64,000 nucleotides of DNA from Diplonema papillatum (taxonomy: Eukaryota > Euglenozoa > Diplonemea > Diplonemida > Diplonemidae), in assembly GCA_030068145.1 (NCBI GenBank), contig JAPJBO010000343.1, positions 155,083 to 219,082 of the forward strand, given 5' to 3'. The first letter of the stretch is position 1, and the number at the start of each line of letters is the position of its first letter. Below the pieces are notes generated by a model, which was not told where the DNA came from, searched no databases, and saw only the letters and a list, made by a program, of their open reading frames with translations. Below, piece by piece: positions 33,886 to 45,276 of this stretch. A program made the position numbers and the translations under genes.

Positions 33886-34386
33886 GGGCAAGCGGGCCCT
33901 AGAACGGGCCAATAAGCATGGAATGGATGCTAAAACGTAAACGGCAGGTCTCTGAAGGACCCGCAACGCTGCCGAGGAAGCCCCAAGCCTCCCACAACTG
34001 CAGTTTAGAGAACAAACAAGCGACAATAGGCAAGAAACCCTCACGCAATCGCGCAATAACCATCCAGGCCCCCCGACCACTCCCCACCCTCACACCATCC
34101 AGAAAATGAGAGTGCTGGCCACCTTGTTGGACGAGCTCCGGGGGCAACAGCCGTTCGGCTCGCGTAGCACACAGAACGGTTCTGTCAAGCTGATGATGAA
34201 GGAACTGCGGAAAGTTCTGTGTGTTGAGTCGCTTGTTAGTCTTACTCCCAGCTGTTTGGTTCTCGAAACTGCAGTTGTGAGAGGCTTGGGGCCTCCTCGG
34301 CAGCGTTGCGGGTCTTTCAGAAACTTGCCGTTTGCGTTTTAGCATCCATTCCGTGCATATTGGCCCGTTCTAGGGCCCGCTTGCCC
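33886..34386. repeat. 501-bp foldback element with terminal inverted repeats of about 133 bp
   Basis: The left arm begins GGGCAAGCGGGCCCTAGAAC and the right arm is its reverse complement at roughly 90% identity through CACAACTGCAGTTT. The 230-bp centre has no ORF of note. Its size and structure fit a MITE or foldback transposon. No clear target duplication is seen. Confidence 0.85.
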
Positions 34387-35057
34387 CTCAAGACGTAGAG
34401 GGCTCCATTTTCAGCCTCATTCTGGCTACCGCTGGCAGTTTCTGCACATCTCCAGCAGTGGAAGCATACGTCTGCAGGACCTTGACACATGCAGGCAGGC
34501 CAGGCCAGGTTGACTCGAAAACCCGGGTTTTATCTGCTACCACATCATTCTAGCAGCACTCACAGGTGTCTGGGGCAAGCAACTACCTCTAGAACATGGG
34601 TTCTGGCTAGTTGATCCAGTGGGCGGGGACTGGTTGGTGATATTTTCAAAAAGAAATGCCTAAATTATCAGGTAATAAAAAGACTCGCACGTATATAACC
34701 CAACTGATCGTCCCTCGGGACGATGACACAAGAACACTTCACTCCAAGAACATACAAATCCCCTCACCGACTTTTTTCTCTTCCCGCATTTACCCTTCCG
34801 CTCAATTACGGACATATGCGCCAAGTCTCGCTAGCATTTTTTCCCTTTTCTTGCCGGGTCCGGCCTAAAGCGCAGCAGCCGCATGTCGCAGGTGAGGTGT
34901 AGCTTAGCCTCAGGCTTTGCATGCATCGGGTGGCCATTGCGCTTTTCCCCGGAGCCTACTCCTGTTTGCCGCCGCCGTAAGCCATGCAGCTGCCAACAAG
35001 AGGAACAGAGCCTGACACACCAAGGCGGCGCTGAGTGTTCTAGTTTCATGGGTGGTT

Positions 35058-35190
35058 CTGGCTGTGACGAGCTACGAACCGCCTGACACAGACCAGACAC
35101 ACACTGCCGTCCGCTTATGTGTCCGTGACATAAAGGACCGAAGCACGGTGCCGATGGGACCAGGTAGTGCGGTGTTGTAGCGCCCAGCGC
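35058..35190 (+). repeat. Dispersed repeat (AGACTCACACCGCTGTCC), diverged copy 3
   Basis: GACGAGCTACGAACxGCC, CCAGACACACACTGCCGTCC, TATGTGTCCGTGACAT and GGGACCAGGTAGTGCGGTGT match parts of the copies at 8018 and 18697, in shortened form. Confidence 0.5.
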
Positions 35191-36093
35191 GTTAACCTCC
35201 CCGTGAGGCGGACATGCAACCAGGTAAACAAGAAAGTGGCATGCGAGACCCATGCAGGTGTACTCATATAATGCAACCTGGCCGACGAGAAGGTTGTGAA
35301 GTTCTCTTATCGGACTTCGTGGGGGTGCATCGACTTCCTCAGAAACTGTGATAGTAGCAAGGCGACCGGGAACTCTTCGGAGAGATGTCCCCTGCCACTC
35401 GTCTCCCTCTATTTGTTCTCCCTTTCTTCTCCTTAGCAAGCAACTACGAAACAGGAGGGAAAACGAAAACTGCAAAATGAACGTCGTTGCGAGGGTCGGA
35501 CGAAGCTCGATGGCGTCCCAAAGGAGGATGGTTCGAATCCGTGCCACAGGCATCATGGACGTATGCCGTTCCTCTTGCGAATCCTAACAGGGAATTCTTT
35601 TCGTGGTGCCAGCGGCTTGCTCAGCTCCACTTTCTAGGGCATGACTCGAGCGTGCTGCGGGGGAAATTGAGGCGCAGCTCTTTTGGAAGAACTGGGAACA
35701 CGGGTTTCTGTCGATGCTTTGGGCTATATTAGTGTCAAGATTTTTGCGCAAACAAGGTGAGCCGCTTTTGTTGCTTGCGCCCGCCACTCGCCTGCTTTGG
35801 CATGCTGGTTTATCTTTGGTGGTTGTACGCGACACATAGTGTACGCATGAGCGCTTTCATCAGGTGAGTGCGGTTACTTGGACAGAGGACCGCTACCACC
35901 CCAATTTATGCTTTGATCCGACGGGTGTTAATTTCTCCCTGCAGTTCCAAGCTTTCCATGTGAACGACGCAACACCTGGAAGGGTCGCAGTGGTCATGGT
36001 TCGAATCAAAACCGGAGCCCGCAATTTCTTCACGAGCGGACGCCTTTTCGGTTTTACTAACAAAGCGAAACAAACCCACAATCCACACAGCGC

Positions 36094-36195
36094 ATGGGCC
36101 CCGAGACGCCTCAGGTGTACGCGCAGTACTCGATGCATGCTCTCGCCGTCGTCACAATGATTGTCATGGCTGGCAGATGCGTGGCCGACTTCGAG
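36094..36195 (+). CDS. Possible first exon with signal anchor
   Basis: ATG opens 34 codons (MGPETPQVYAQYSMHALAVV, then TMIVMAGRCVADFE) ending exactly at a GTATGC donor in phase 0. That matches the donor type seen in the EF-hand-like and MFS genes. The hydrophobic middle could be a signal anchor. I could not find the next exon, so this rests on composition and the donor alone. Confidence 0.3.
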
Positions 36196-38128
36196 GTATG
36201 CTTCCCCACAGGGGCCGGTCGTGGTAAGGACCGGCATTTGTGTTCGTCCCAAAACCCAAACCTGCAACGGTAACATACCAGTTACACTGGGGTGTTCCCG
36301 GCGAGCTACAAGGGAACGAACTAGAAAGAGTGCCAACGCTACTCCTCCCTCTATTCATGATACCCAACTTCATGTAAAAGGTGTCACGGGGCATAAGCCG
36401 GCAGCCGCTGCTTTGAGTGCATGCTGGTCCATGTACTTAAACGCTCCAGTGCTTAGCGGCTTTATCACGTGGGCGGCCCTGAGATTACCACCCTCAGGTG
36501 ACACCACCGTGTCTTTAACCATCCTTCAACGTTCTTTCTACGTCTAACGAACGTTTTAGACAGCGATATAGGTCCGATCTGCGGAGGAGCCCTCAGGCCG
36601 ACGTTGCACACTGCTACCTCCACCTAAGGTTTGGGATGCTGCGGTGCAACCGGAACCCCCTTGCCGGTGGGTGGTCGGGGCATAGCTAGTTCCCTGTCCC
36701 CCAAAAAAGGCGAGTGCCTGGCCAAGAGCCTGGACAGGAAATATTAATTCTGGGCCCCTCCAAAGAATAAAATAATTCGTCCATAAATTGCATGGCCATA
36801 AAATAGAATTCCGCAAATTAAAGGGCCATAAATTGTCACCTTGAGCGAATCTGTTCTTCTCGACGCCGAACTGAAGACCTGCAATCCCCTTCGAACGCGC
36901 AACCTCTCCAGCCAGTGGTTTACAGCAACACACAACAACAGGTTGAAAACCCGTGGGAGCACTTCTACGCCCAAATCCCGCGACTCCCGCACTTCGGGAC
37001 CATGATGAGCACATAAAGCGTCTCGGAGCCTTGCAGTACAAGACCTTTTCGTTTTTCGAACGCGCCTGCCGTGCAGCCGCTCCCCTCACCTTTTTGGTTC
37101 CCATTGTTTTTTCTTCTTTTTCCTTCGCGTCCTCGTCCTCTGTCGTCGTCTTCCCATCTTTTTCGAACACCGTAGCACTTTGAGAGTAAGACAAGGCTAG
37201 TTGAATCTCGCCGTTCATTTGCAAGAAAAAGAACAACCCCGACGAGATAGACCTCAGCCGGATACGATCACAAAAGACGTCGCGAGAAACGATGCAATAC
37301 TGGCCTGCCAGCATTTAAAACAACCACGAGGCACTTTATTGGTTCGGGCAAGCAGCCGGCCGTCGTGTTTTCGGAGGTGACGTTCTGCTTGTTGGTCTAC
37401 CTGCACCTTTCTACCTGGCGCGTTAAAAGATAGCAGGAATCAAGGAAAATAACTGAAGCCGAACCATTCTATCACTGCCGTGCAACCCAAAGGCTGAGCC
37501 AGTCCACCCCTATTCCTGGAACTGCATCGAATTGTCTCCTGCTGTCTATCACATTTCTATCAGCAAGGGGCGGACCGGCTCACAAGCTTTCGCTCTCGGA
37601 ATACTCTACAAAAAGTAGACCACCAGGCTCACATGGATCTCTGTTCGTTAGGGATGAGCGCTTTTCCAAAGCGGAAGACAACATGATGATGTGTCATAAC
37701 GAAAAAAATGAGCGGCGATCAGAACTGCGAAAGCTTGTCCCTGGACAAGTCGAAGGGCTGATTGGCAGTAATTGGGCTCTTCTTTTTCGCCTATTATCTT
37801 TGTATTTTTGTCTCTTTTCTCTGCACGCGGACAAGCCGGGAAGCGGAAGAGGAGGTGACGCAAGATGCCTCTGAAATTTCCGTTCTTTCTTGCTTGTTCG
37901 CTATCTCCTCTTTGCTGGGAGGGAGGAGATGTTTTGCTTCTTTTATTTTATTTTCCCTTCTTATTCGAAGTGCTACCTCCTGTCCACCCTTCCTTCGAGA
38001 GCGGTTGACAGAACTGACGAGGCGTGGGGCTCAAATGCAGTCGGTACCTCGAAGCTGACAGAGTGGGACACACTCTGCTTCAGACGTTACCACCTTAATC
38101 ACTTGCACTCAAGCAGGATTTCTGCTCG
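36196..38128. other. No gene recognised
   Basis: A 252-codon minus frame (36556-37314) contains short WP(F/C)NL repeats caused by GGCCATAAA-type DNA repetition and no known domain. I leave it unannotated. The forward ORFs are short. Confidence 0.4.
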
Positions 38129-38275
38129 ATGGAGGATGCACTTCAAAGACTTGTGTCAGCCAATAAAGCAAACGACGAATATATACACATCAGAAATGCG
38201 TGTAACACTAGCGACCGGCCGTACTTCTGTAAAGGAAAGCATGGGAGTTTGGAACAGCTAGCCAGGCCAAGCTCA

Positions 38276-38347
38276 TTGCACAGAGAAAGCTTGACACCCC
38301 CGGGTGAGTTGTTGCACAGAGAAAGCTTGACACCCCCGGGTGAGTTG
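38276..38347 (+). repeat. 36-bp perfect tandem duplication
   Basis: TTGCACAGAGAAAGCTTGAC plus 16 further bases occurs twice without change and starts a third time. Confidence 0.9.
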
Positions 38348-38616
38348 TTGCACAGGTCCAAACCCATGTCTTCAACACCGCAAGATGAGTGTTGAGCCGA
38401 GTGCCGGATGGACAGGCCGACAACCGCCCCCACGCTCTATGCGCCCAAAGGAACCCACAGCGCGCACCCTTCGGAGGAGTCACAGGACTCAAAAAGCAGC
38501 GTGTCGGAAACTCTCGTGAACGTGACACAAGCGGGCTTTACATCGCTTCAGACGTTACCCACTTCAGGTGATGAACTAAAACACACACGCACTGACACAC
38601 ACCCTCACGCCACACG

Positions 38617-39227
38617 ATGCTCACGTATCGGTATGATTCGCGCACCCCGCTGATGATTGCGAGTGGGCTGGGTGGTATAGGGGTGGTGCAAAGGATCTTG
38701 GACGCAGGGGCCGAAGTGAACGATCTATCAGATGAGAACAGAACCGCATTGATGATGGCTGCTGCCGAAGGCAGGGCTGCGGTGCTGAAAACACTGCTGA
38801 ATGCCGGAGCCGATGTTAACCGCCAGGACTGCGAAGGATGGACGGCCCTCCTGCACGCAGTTTGGGGAGGCAGCAAGAAGACCGCACTCCACTGCTAGAT
38901 TGTGGTGCGGATGTGAATGCGGCGGCGTGCAACGGTCGGACCGCCTTAATGATAGCCGCACAGTTTGGGCGCCTGCAAACGGTCGACGTTCTGCTGAAGG
39001 CGGGAGCCAACGTGGACCACGTCGCAGAGAAAATGCATTCAGCCCCTGTGCTCGAAGCCGCGAAATACGGCCAGTGGCACGTGGTCGAACATTTCGTGAA
39101 CGAAACTCACGTAGACCTGAACTTCCAAAACAGTCTCGGCTCGACAGTACTCTACCATGCCTGCTTGGATGGGAAAGACTGTCTGGTTGCGCTCCTCGTC
39201 GCCAATGGGGCCAGCATTCAACGTTAG
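38617..39227 (+). pseudogene. Ankyrin-repeat gene with frameshift and early stop
   Basis: The first frame (ATG 38617) encodes ankyrin units SRTPLMIASGLGGIGVVQRI, ENRTALMMAAAEGRAAVLKT and EGWTALLHAVWGGS. Near 38870 the match jumps to another frame that continues DCGADVNAAACNGRTALMIA and on to NGASIQR, then TAG at 39225. After that stop the same frame stays open about 60 codons (NPNGCAGLLSILGDEHAS), so the TAG also looks secondary. No GT-AG intron fits the frame jump. Ankyrin repeats mediate protein binding. A possible upstream exon (38129, MEDALQRLVSANKANDEYIH) ends near a GTAAAG. It could be live if the frameshift is a sequencing error. Confidence 0.6.
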
Positions 39228-39413
39228 AATCCTAATGGTTGTGCTGGGCTTCTCTCCATTCTCGGAGATGAGCATGCGAGCGTCAAAGGTCTCATTTCGT
39301 ATTCAGCTCTCGTTGAAACCGCCGGCGATGCTCCGCCGAGATCCAGAGCTTCCGACGTTCGAAGAAGTGTACCGAGTCAGTCCACACACGGTGCGGATGA
39401 TTATCACTACCAG

Positions 39414-41406
39414 GCACGTCTTCGTTAAGTGTTTGAAGCTGAACGGAATGCAGATCGTACGCTTCTTGCACATCAATCCTGTAGAAGGAGCGATGTGCTT
39501 CATTTGGATTCGTGTTTGCGAAAGTACGGCCAAGAACGCGAACCTGGAACGTGTGAGATTCATGATAAAGAAAGGGTAAATTTACCTTCCATCCTAAAGC
39601 AAGCTTCTGACCCCGTACCAAAAAGCAGTTTCCACCCAGTTCTGCACCTGTAATCCAGAAGTTCGCAGATGTATACACCGTCTTGGTATAGAAACGCAGA
39701 GAACAACGAGACGTCAGACAAGTGCAAGGTCGGTCGTTCGTCGTACGCAGCCCTCGGGCTGACTGCTATTGTACCAGCTGTAACATGACGCATGGCCCAT
39801 GAACTTATTTTCAGTCTCAAGCGGCACCGAAGAAAGACACGTAGCTAAAGCGAATGCCTCCAAACCTCTTGTTGGATGCAAGCGATGATGTTGCCAAGAA
39901 CGAGCATCCCTCTTCCAGGCTCTATCCCACAGCCAATCGCAGGAACGTAATCAGCGCACTGATTACTTGTTGACCGCAGCCCACACCTTGTTTCGGATTC
40001 TCCCATCGTGCAGTTCTTCAAACGTGCATGTGTCCCAAATAATGGGTGACGACTTCTGTCGTTCAAGAACCCACCTCTATGCAACCTCAAACAGTTCCTT
40101 TTGTCCTGAGCATACACCCGTTTTATCGTAGTATCCCTAATGCATTAACTTGTATCCCGGTTTTCTTGTATTTATCTCAGTGATTAGAGGATCTGAGGGA
40201 ACATGTTTAACCTTCTTAACCTATCTTTCATCGTTCCGGAATCTAATTTGCTTCGCCACTCCTCCTTTTGTGGTGTGTGGCTTTGCTGCTCCCGGCTCCG
40301 ACCTTTCAGTTTGCCGGAGAACAGCAAAGGTGCTCCCAGCCAGGAGTTCTCTTTCTTCCCCTTTTCAAGAGTACCAATGAATGCGTGCGCCTAGGCCGGA
40401 ACTCAGGATCCGTCATTGCCGCTATGTCTCACAGAGTGTCGAAGAAGCGCAGCAAGAACAACCACTGGCACCTGCTGAATACCACTACCGATATGGAAAG
40501 GCTACGGCCCCGCCTGGAGGACACCACGACTTGTGGGGTACCCATTGGCATGCAAATGACTCCCCACTAACGCAGCAAGAAGACGTCAAAACGAGAATAG
40601 TCGTGTCGCAGCTCTTGACGGATAGAAAAAAAGAGAGGCAGTCGTGTTCTCTACCCTCCCTCGAAACTCGCCGATACTCAGCCGGACTCCACAGCCCCTT
40701 TTAGTGCAAAATGGAGCCGCGCGGGCGACCCCACCTGTTCCCCCCGGGGCCACCTGTTAAACCAGCCACCCCCCGCGCACTGCTTGCCGTGTGTGGCCGC
40801 GCAGTTTTTTGAGGCGCTCACGGTCGGAACGGCTAACGTTATGTGACCAGTTGGACGGTCCACTGTGTCGAAAGAAACAGTGCCCGAGACGGAATGGTAG
40901 AAAGGGCACCGGTGTACTCCCACAATCAATTGTTGTCACATCGGCCTACCACACACTTCACGACCTCACGAGTTTAGCCATGTAGGCAATGTTAAAACTG
41001 CCGCCCCTCACTCTTTGCCTACACTGAGTCAGCCGTGCGCGTTGCGCTGTACGTGCTCCCGGGCGCAGCCGTTCCTGTTTTGGTGGTTGATCACGATCAA
41101 CCGGCACGCACAAACAAAACGAAGCGTCTGTCTTTTTTACTCGAGTGTTTGATAACGCCGTCTTTTTGCCCGGGGTTCTATTGTCGCAAACGAATCCTCG
41201 TGTACAGCGGGCGGCGCCCACGGCACGGCACGCCGTACCAAGCAGTGTGAACTTGAAATGCAGGGGTAGGCTTGCATTGTCAAAGGCTAGGGTTACTTGA
41301 TAACGTCGTCCGAAGACACGCGGTACCAAGCAGCGGGGGCATCAAGCTCGTGTAACAGTTATCGCACACACGTATCAGCCACAGTCACAGGTCTTGAAAA
41401 GACTGA
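39414..41406. other. No gene recognised
   Basis: Short ORFs on both strands. A segment near 41085-41140 (GATCAACCGGCACGCACAAAC) resembles 11056-11100 in the receptor-gene intron. Nothing else can be assigned. Confidence 0.4.
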
Positions 41407-42384
41407 ATGCCTGAGTGCGATGTCTTGGAAGCCCTTTTGGAGCGAAATGGCGTTGTCGTCTTGGACGGTGGCTTCTCAGGCGAGCTGGAGAAGGTGACGG
41501 GAAGGCCGCTAGACCGCGAGCTTTGGACAGCGGCTGCGCTGATCGACTCACGAAATGCTGTCGTCGAGGTGCACCGACGGTTCTGTGAGGCGGGTGCGAA
41601 CGTGGCCACAACGGCGACTTATCAGGCGAGCTTCGAGGGATTCGCGAAGAAGGGGCTCAGCGAGGAGCAAGCAAGGGTGTTGTTTAAAAAGAGTGTTGCG
41701 CTCGCGCGCGAAGCGGGCGCTGCCGTTGTCGCTGGCAGCCTCGGGCCGTACGCGGCGATGCTGGCTGACGGGAGTGAGTACCAACCAGCATACGTTGGTG
41801 AGGAAAACATTCCGATGCTCAAAGGCTGGCATCAGAAACGGCTCGATGCACTTGTAGCCGGCGAACCCGATTGGTTAGCCTTCGAGACGATTCCGTGTGC
41901 ATCAGAGGGCAGAGCCATTGCCGCCGCGCTGCAAGAAGCGAACTATCCTCCTGCGTGGCTCACTTTCTGCTGCAAGTCAGGCACTGAACTTGCCAGCGGG
42001 GAACTGCTCACCGAAGCAGTTTCGCACGCACTGCAAGCAGACCAGAAGTATTGCATCCGCGCCATTGGTTTCAACTGCGTGGCGCCCGAGCACGCGGCAT
42101 CCTTGATTTGCTGCGTCCGGAAGGCCCTCGATTCTTTGCCGAAAGATAGGACTTTGCACATTGTGGCGTACCCCAATGCGGGCAAGCAGTGGAATTCAAC
42201 GTCTGCGCAGTGGGTGAATGGCACGGGGGCTACTGTGGCAGCCTTTCAGAGGCAGGCAGCAGAGTTATATGATTTAGGAGCCCGCTTAATTGGCGGCTGC
42301 TGTCAAGTGACACCGGCGATGATAGCAGGAATCGCAGACAGCTTGAAGCTGTCAAGCAATCAGGCTAGAAAGAATGCTTGCTGA
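41407..42384 (+). CDS. Homocysteine S-methyltransferase
   Basis: Intronless, 325 aa, the usual length for the MmuM/plant HMT group. It transfers a methyl group from S-methylmethionine (or a related donor) to homocysteine, making methionine in the cytosol. Family landmarks run in order: VVLDGGFSGELEK, TTATYQASFEGF, AGSLGPYAAMLADGSEY, LAFETIPCASEGRAI, GFNCVAPEH, VAYPNAGKQWN and LIGGCCQVTP. The zinc ligands C224, C298 and C299 are all present, so it should be active. The start ATG is the first in frame, just after an in-phase stop. No linked methionine-pathway gene is seen. Confidence 0.93.
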   Translation: MPECDVLEALLERNGVVVLDGGFSGELEKVTGRPLDRELWTAAALIDSRNAVVEVHRRFCEAGANVATTATYQASFEGFAKKGLSEEQARVLFKKSVALAREAGAAVVAGSLGPYAAMLADGSEYQPAYVGEENIPMLKGWHQKRLDALVAGEPDWLAFETIPCASEGRAIAAALQEANYPPAWLTFCCKSGTELASGELLTEAVSHALQADQKYCIRAIGFNCVAPEHAASLICCVRKALDSLPKDRTLHIVAYPNAGKQWNSTSAQWVNGTGATVAAFQRQAAELYDLGARLIGGCCQVTPAMIAGIADSLKLSSNQARKNAC

Positions 42385-42973
42385 GAGACAAAGAAGAAAC
42401 CACCGGTTTGCAGACAGGAACGTGTCGATGGCAAGCTAGCTTGAGTTGATAGCAATGTCACAGAACCGTCGGCACGACCTAATCTGGGGTTAACTGCTTG
42501 TCTTCAGTGCAAGTGCGGCCGAGCGGGAGAAAAACTCGTAAAAAACACTTAAGGACACAAGTTTGTTCCCGCAGACTCCTTCGTGCTTTTCACCCTGGGA
42601 TTATCGGACAGGCCGTGCCTTTTTTCGAGCCCTAAAGAAACTGTGGCGGCGAAACCACGGTAGGGTTGTGGTTGAAACGGTCTATCAGAAGGGGTTGACC
42701 GGATTATGCATTTTAGACCAAACCGCCAAATCTGAAAAATCACTTCTCTCACAGCACTTTTTACCTGCCATAGGTAATTATCCATGGTATCGATCCACTC
42801 CCTGAACCGGTGGGAAAGACCAAACTTAGAGTCTGGCCATTGCACTCGCGCTCGTGTAGGTGCTCACGCCACCAGATGCATCACTCTCAGGAGAGCGAAA
42901 AAGGAACATGTAACGAACGGGCGCACGGAACGAAAATTCCAGTTTTTCGGTTACTGAAACAGGAGTCGGTGTA
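42385..42973. other. Intergenic, no gene recognised
   Basis: Short ORFs only. It separates two genes on the same strand. Confidence 0.5.
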
Positions 42974-44731
42974 ATGAAGTCGCCGGCGATGATGTTCTCC
43001 CTTCCGCCGGAGGCGGACTTGCGCGAACGCCACCTGTCTCTTGCCCCGGAGGTAAACAAGATGTTGGATATTGGCAGCTCGCTCCAACATGAAACACCGT
43101 TCGTGCGCCGTGCCCTCGAAGTGCAGAGCAACGGTGTCGACTTCGTGAAGGAGCTGAACGGCCAGTCAATTGCTTTCGCGACGTGGGAGCAGTGGGAGAA
43201 GGCGACAACGACGGCAACCACGAGAGATGAGCGGAAGACATGGTCTACCGGCGAAGGCCAGTATTACTCGCCTCGGGGCGTGTACACCATGCGCAAGAGC
43301 GTCGAGCCGCTTTGGCGGGCCCTGCCGACGCGGCAGTTGCACGACAGCAGTTGGCAGGTTGCGAAGTCGTTCCCGCTCCCGCATTTGGAAGAGCTGATCG
43401 AAAAGGTCTACGAAAGCAAGGCGAGGGCCGACATCCGGTACGCGCACACCTCCGTGCCGAAGCAAACTCTGAAGCAGCACATGGTGCAGTGGATCGAGAA
43501 AGCTGCCGTTTCGTCAGGTAGAACCGCCGATACCGTCCTGAAGCAAACGTTTGCGGCGATCAACAGACACAAGGCGAACTCAGTCAAGGTCTCCGTGTTC
43601 GACGCTATCATCAACAACGAGGTATGCCTTCCCACGAGGAGAGCAATGCACTGTAGCCGTCCTTGTCAGATACAAACGAAAGACCAGGATGTGCCGATCC
43701 GCTTTTATCCGAGTCTTGAGGAGTTGTTGAACTTCCAATTCACAAATCTAGCTCTTTAGCAAGCTACCCGGGACACCCGTAGGGTCCCCCTATCGAGCGC
43801 ATACTCTATCGCTTTCTTTGTCAGTTCGTTGTCTTCTGGGGAGGTGTAAAAGACGAGTTTTGGGGCACGTGGAAAAGGAGCAGCGGCCGTGGCACCGACG
43901 ACTTCGACAACAAAAGCTCAGCTCTTGCAACGAATCCTACGGGAGCACCAGATGAGCGTCTCACTCAGACACATGCGCTAGGAGGGAATCCAGCTTGCTA
44001 ATAAGCCAGTCTCATCTCCTAAAAAGCTCTTGATGGACCACTCAAGACGCACCAGACGAGCTTACCGTAGAAACCAAAATACCCACTTTCCTGCTTTCTG
44101 GTCATCTGCACCTCATTGCTTACAGGTTGACGAAGGAGCTCGAATGGTTCACTTTCACCTGGAAAAGCGGATTGAGCAGGTTTTGAAGATTCTTGTAGCT
44201 CAGTTGGTGCCCGGGTCGCAGTTGGTGCATGAGCGTCTGTTCATCCAGAGGAGGGATGGACATCTGAGTCAGGACGAGTGGGAGGATATTGTCCGATTGT
44301 TATATAACGATGAAGACGCTCGGGTCGTTGTGCTTCGTTGCTTAGACAAAATAGCTTCGTACACACCGCAAAGGAAAAGAATCGGTCCGGTTTCCGTTCC
44401 GAATCCAGATGCGCACCCCGGATATATTAAGTACTCGGATTTTGTAGCTATCTGCGGCGCCTTCCAGCTGGAGGCACAGAAGAAGTACCTGCAGCCCTTT
44501 GTGGTGCTCTTTCAATCTGTTGCCACAGGCGGAGAAGGCACTGTCGGTGACACTGAGTTTCGCAGCCTCATTGTTACCCTCAAACCACAAGCCAGCAGAG
44601 GCTTGCAGGACACTCTGCTTGACCTTGTCGATACCAAGAATTCTGGCTACGTCACCTTCTCAGATGCCGTATCATGTCTTGGCAAGCTCATACGCGAATG
44701 GCTGAACGCACCAGCCCGGCAGAGGGGCTGA
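42974..44731 (+). CDS. Two-exon protein with C-terminal EF-hand-like region
   Basis: Exons 42974-43621 and 44126-44731 are joined by a phase-0 GT-AG intron of 504 nt (donor GTATGC, acceptor TTGCTTACAG). The product is 417 aa. The N-terminal half is helical, with DIGSSLQHETPFVRRALEVQ and LEELIEKVYESKARADIRYA. The junction reads FDAIINNE|VDEGARMVHF and continues in a long helix. The C-terminus resembles paired EF-hands: HPGYIKYSDFVAICGAF, GGEGTVGDTEFRSLI and VDTKNSGYVTFSDAV. The last loop keeps D1, S5, G6 and an acidic position 12; the other is less canonical, so calcium binding is uncertain. The ORF continuing past 43621 in the first exon's frame is intron. I do not recognise the family; a cytoskeletal or flagellar role would be a guess. 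Confidence 0.75.
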
Positions 44732-45276
44732 GACAGCTTCTTCTTCGGTCTTGTCCGTTTAACAAGCACGATGTCTCAAAGCCTCACTAGAGTAAGTTGT
44801 ATTTGGACACCAATTACATTCCTGTTGTAACTCTCTCCGTGTAGTGCACTCTGTCTGCCGTTCTGTGTTTTTCTCTGGCGGCTGTTTGCATCACACAGCA
44901 GAATTACCAGCTACCGAAGTCCACGGGGTTGAAACTGTTAGCGGTGCAACAACCATGCTGAATTTGTCTTTTGTCTGAATCTGCGCACTGACACGACTGG
45001 TGTAGAATAGGAAAGCACTCTTGTTGTCAATGATAAGACAGCAGCTGTTTAGCGGATCGGCTTTTCGGCTCGCGACTCCTCGCAAGGGACGGTAAACTGT
45101 GTCCCGCCGATTTGAAATCAAACAAGCTGAACAATTCAGTGCGCCAGTTTCCTCAGTGAACTGCGACACACTACACTCTCACTACAGCATCCCGGGGGCC
45201 AAAGGAAACCGAGAAGTGGAAACCCCAAAAAAGGCCCCGTAGATCTCGTTGTCGAGCGAGTGGCAGGTGACAACAA
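44732..45276. other. Intergenic, no gene recognised
   Basis: No ORF of interest. It lies between two forward-strand genes. Confidence 0.5.

Larger units (their letters stand above)
29758..36093. other. Gene-poor interval with fragments and repeats
   Basis: No complete gene is recognised. A segment with AGAATTCTCCGATG(G/A)CATAGATAGA occurs at 30138-30222 and again at 30839-30920. ACAACTTCTATCAAACTTCT is shared by 31186 and 33573. Other contents (31612 relic, 33097 satellite, 33886 foldback, 35058 dispersed repeat) are listed separately. The 241-codon minus frame at 34831-35556 runs through a dispersed repeat and is not credible. Confidence 0.45.

Noticed and set aside
35520..35545. Possible tRNA (GGTTCGAATCC box)
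   Set aside because: B-box present but T-stem mispairs and no acceptor or anticodon arm can be drawn.
34831..35556. 241-codon minus-strand ORF
   Set aside because: Crosses a dispersed repeat and a tRNA-like B-box segment; composition is not protein-like.
36556..37314. 252-codon minus-strand ORF
   Set aside because: Contains DNA-level GGCCATAAA repetition and overlapping short ORFs; no recognisable family.
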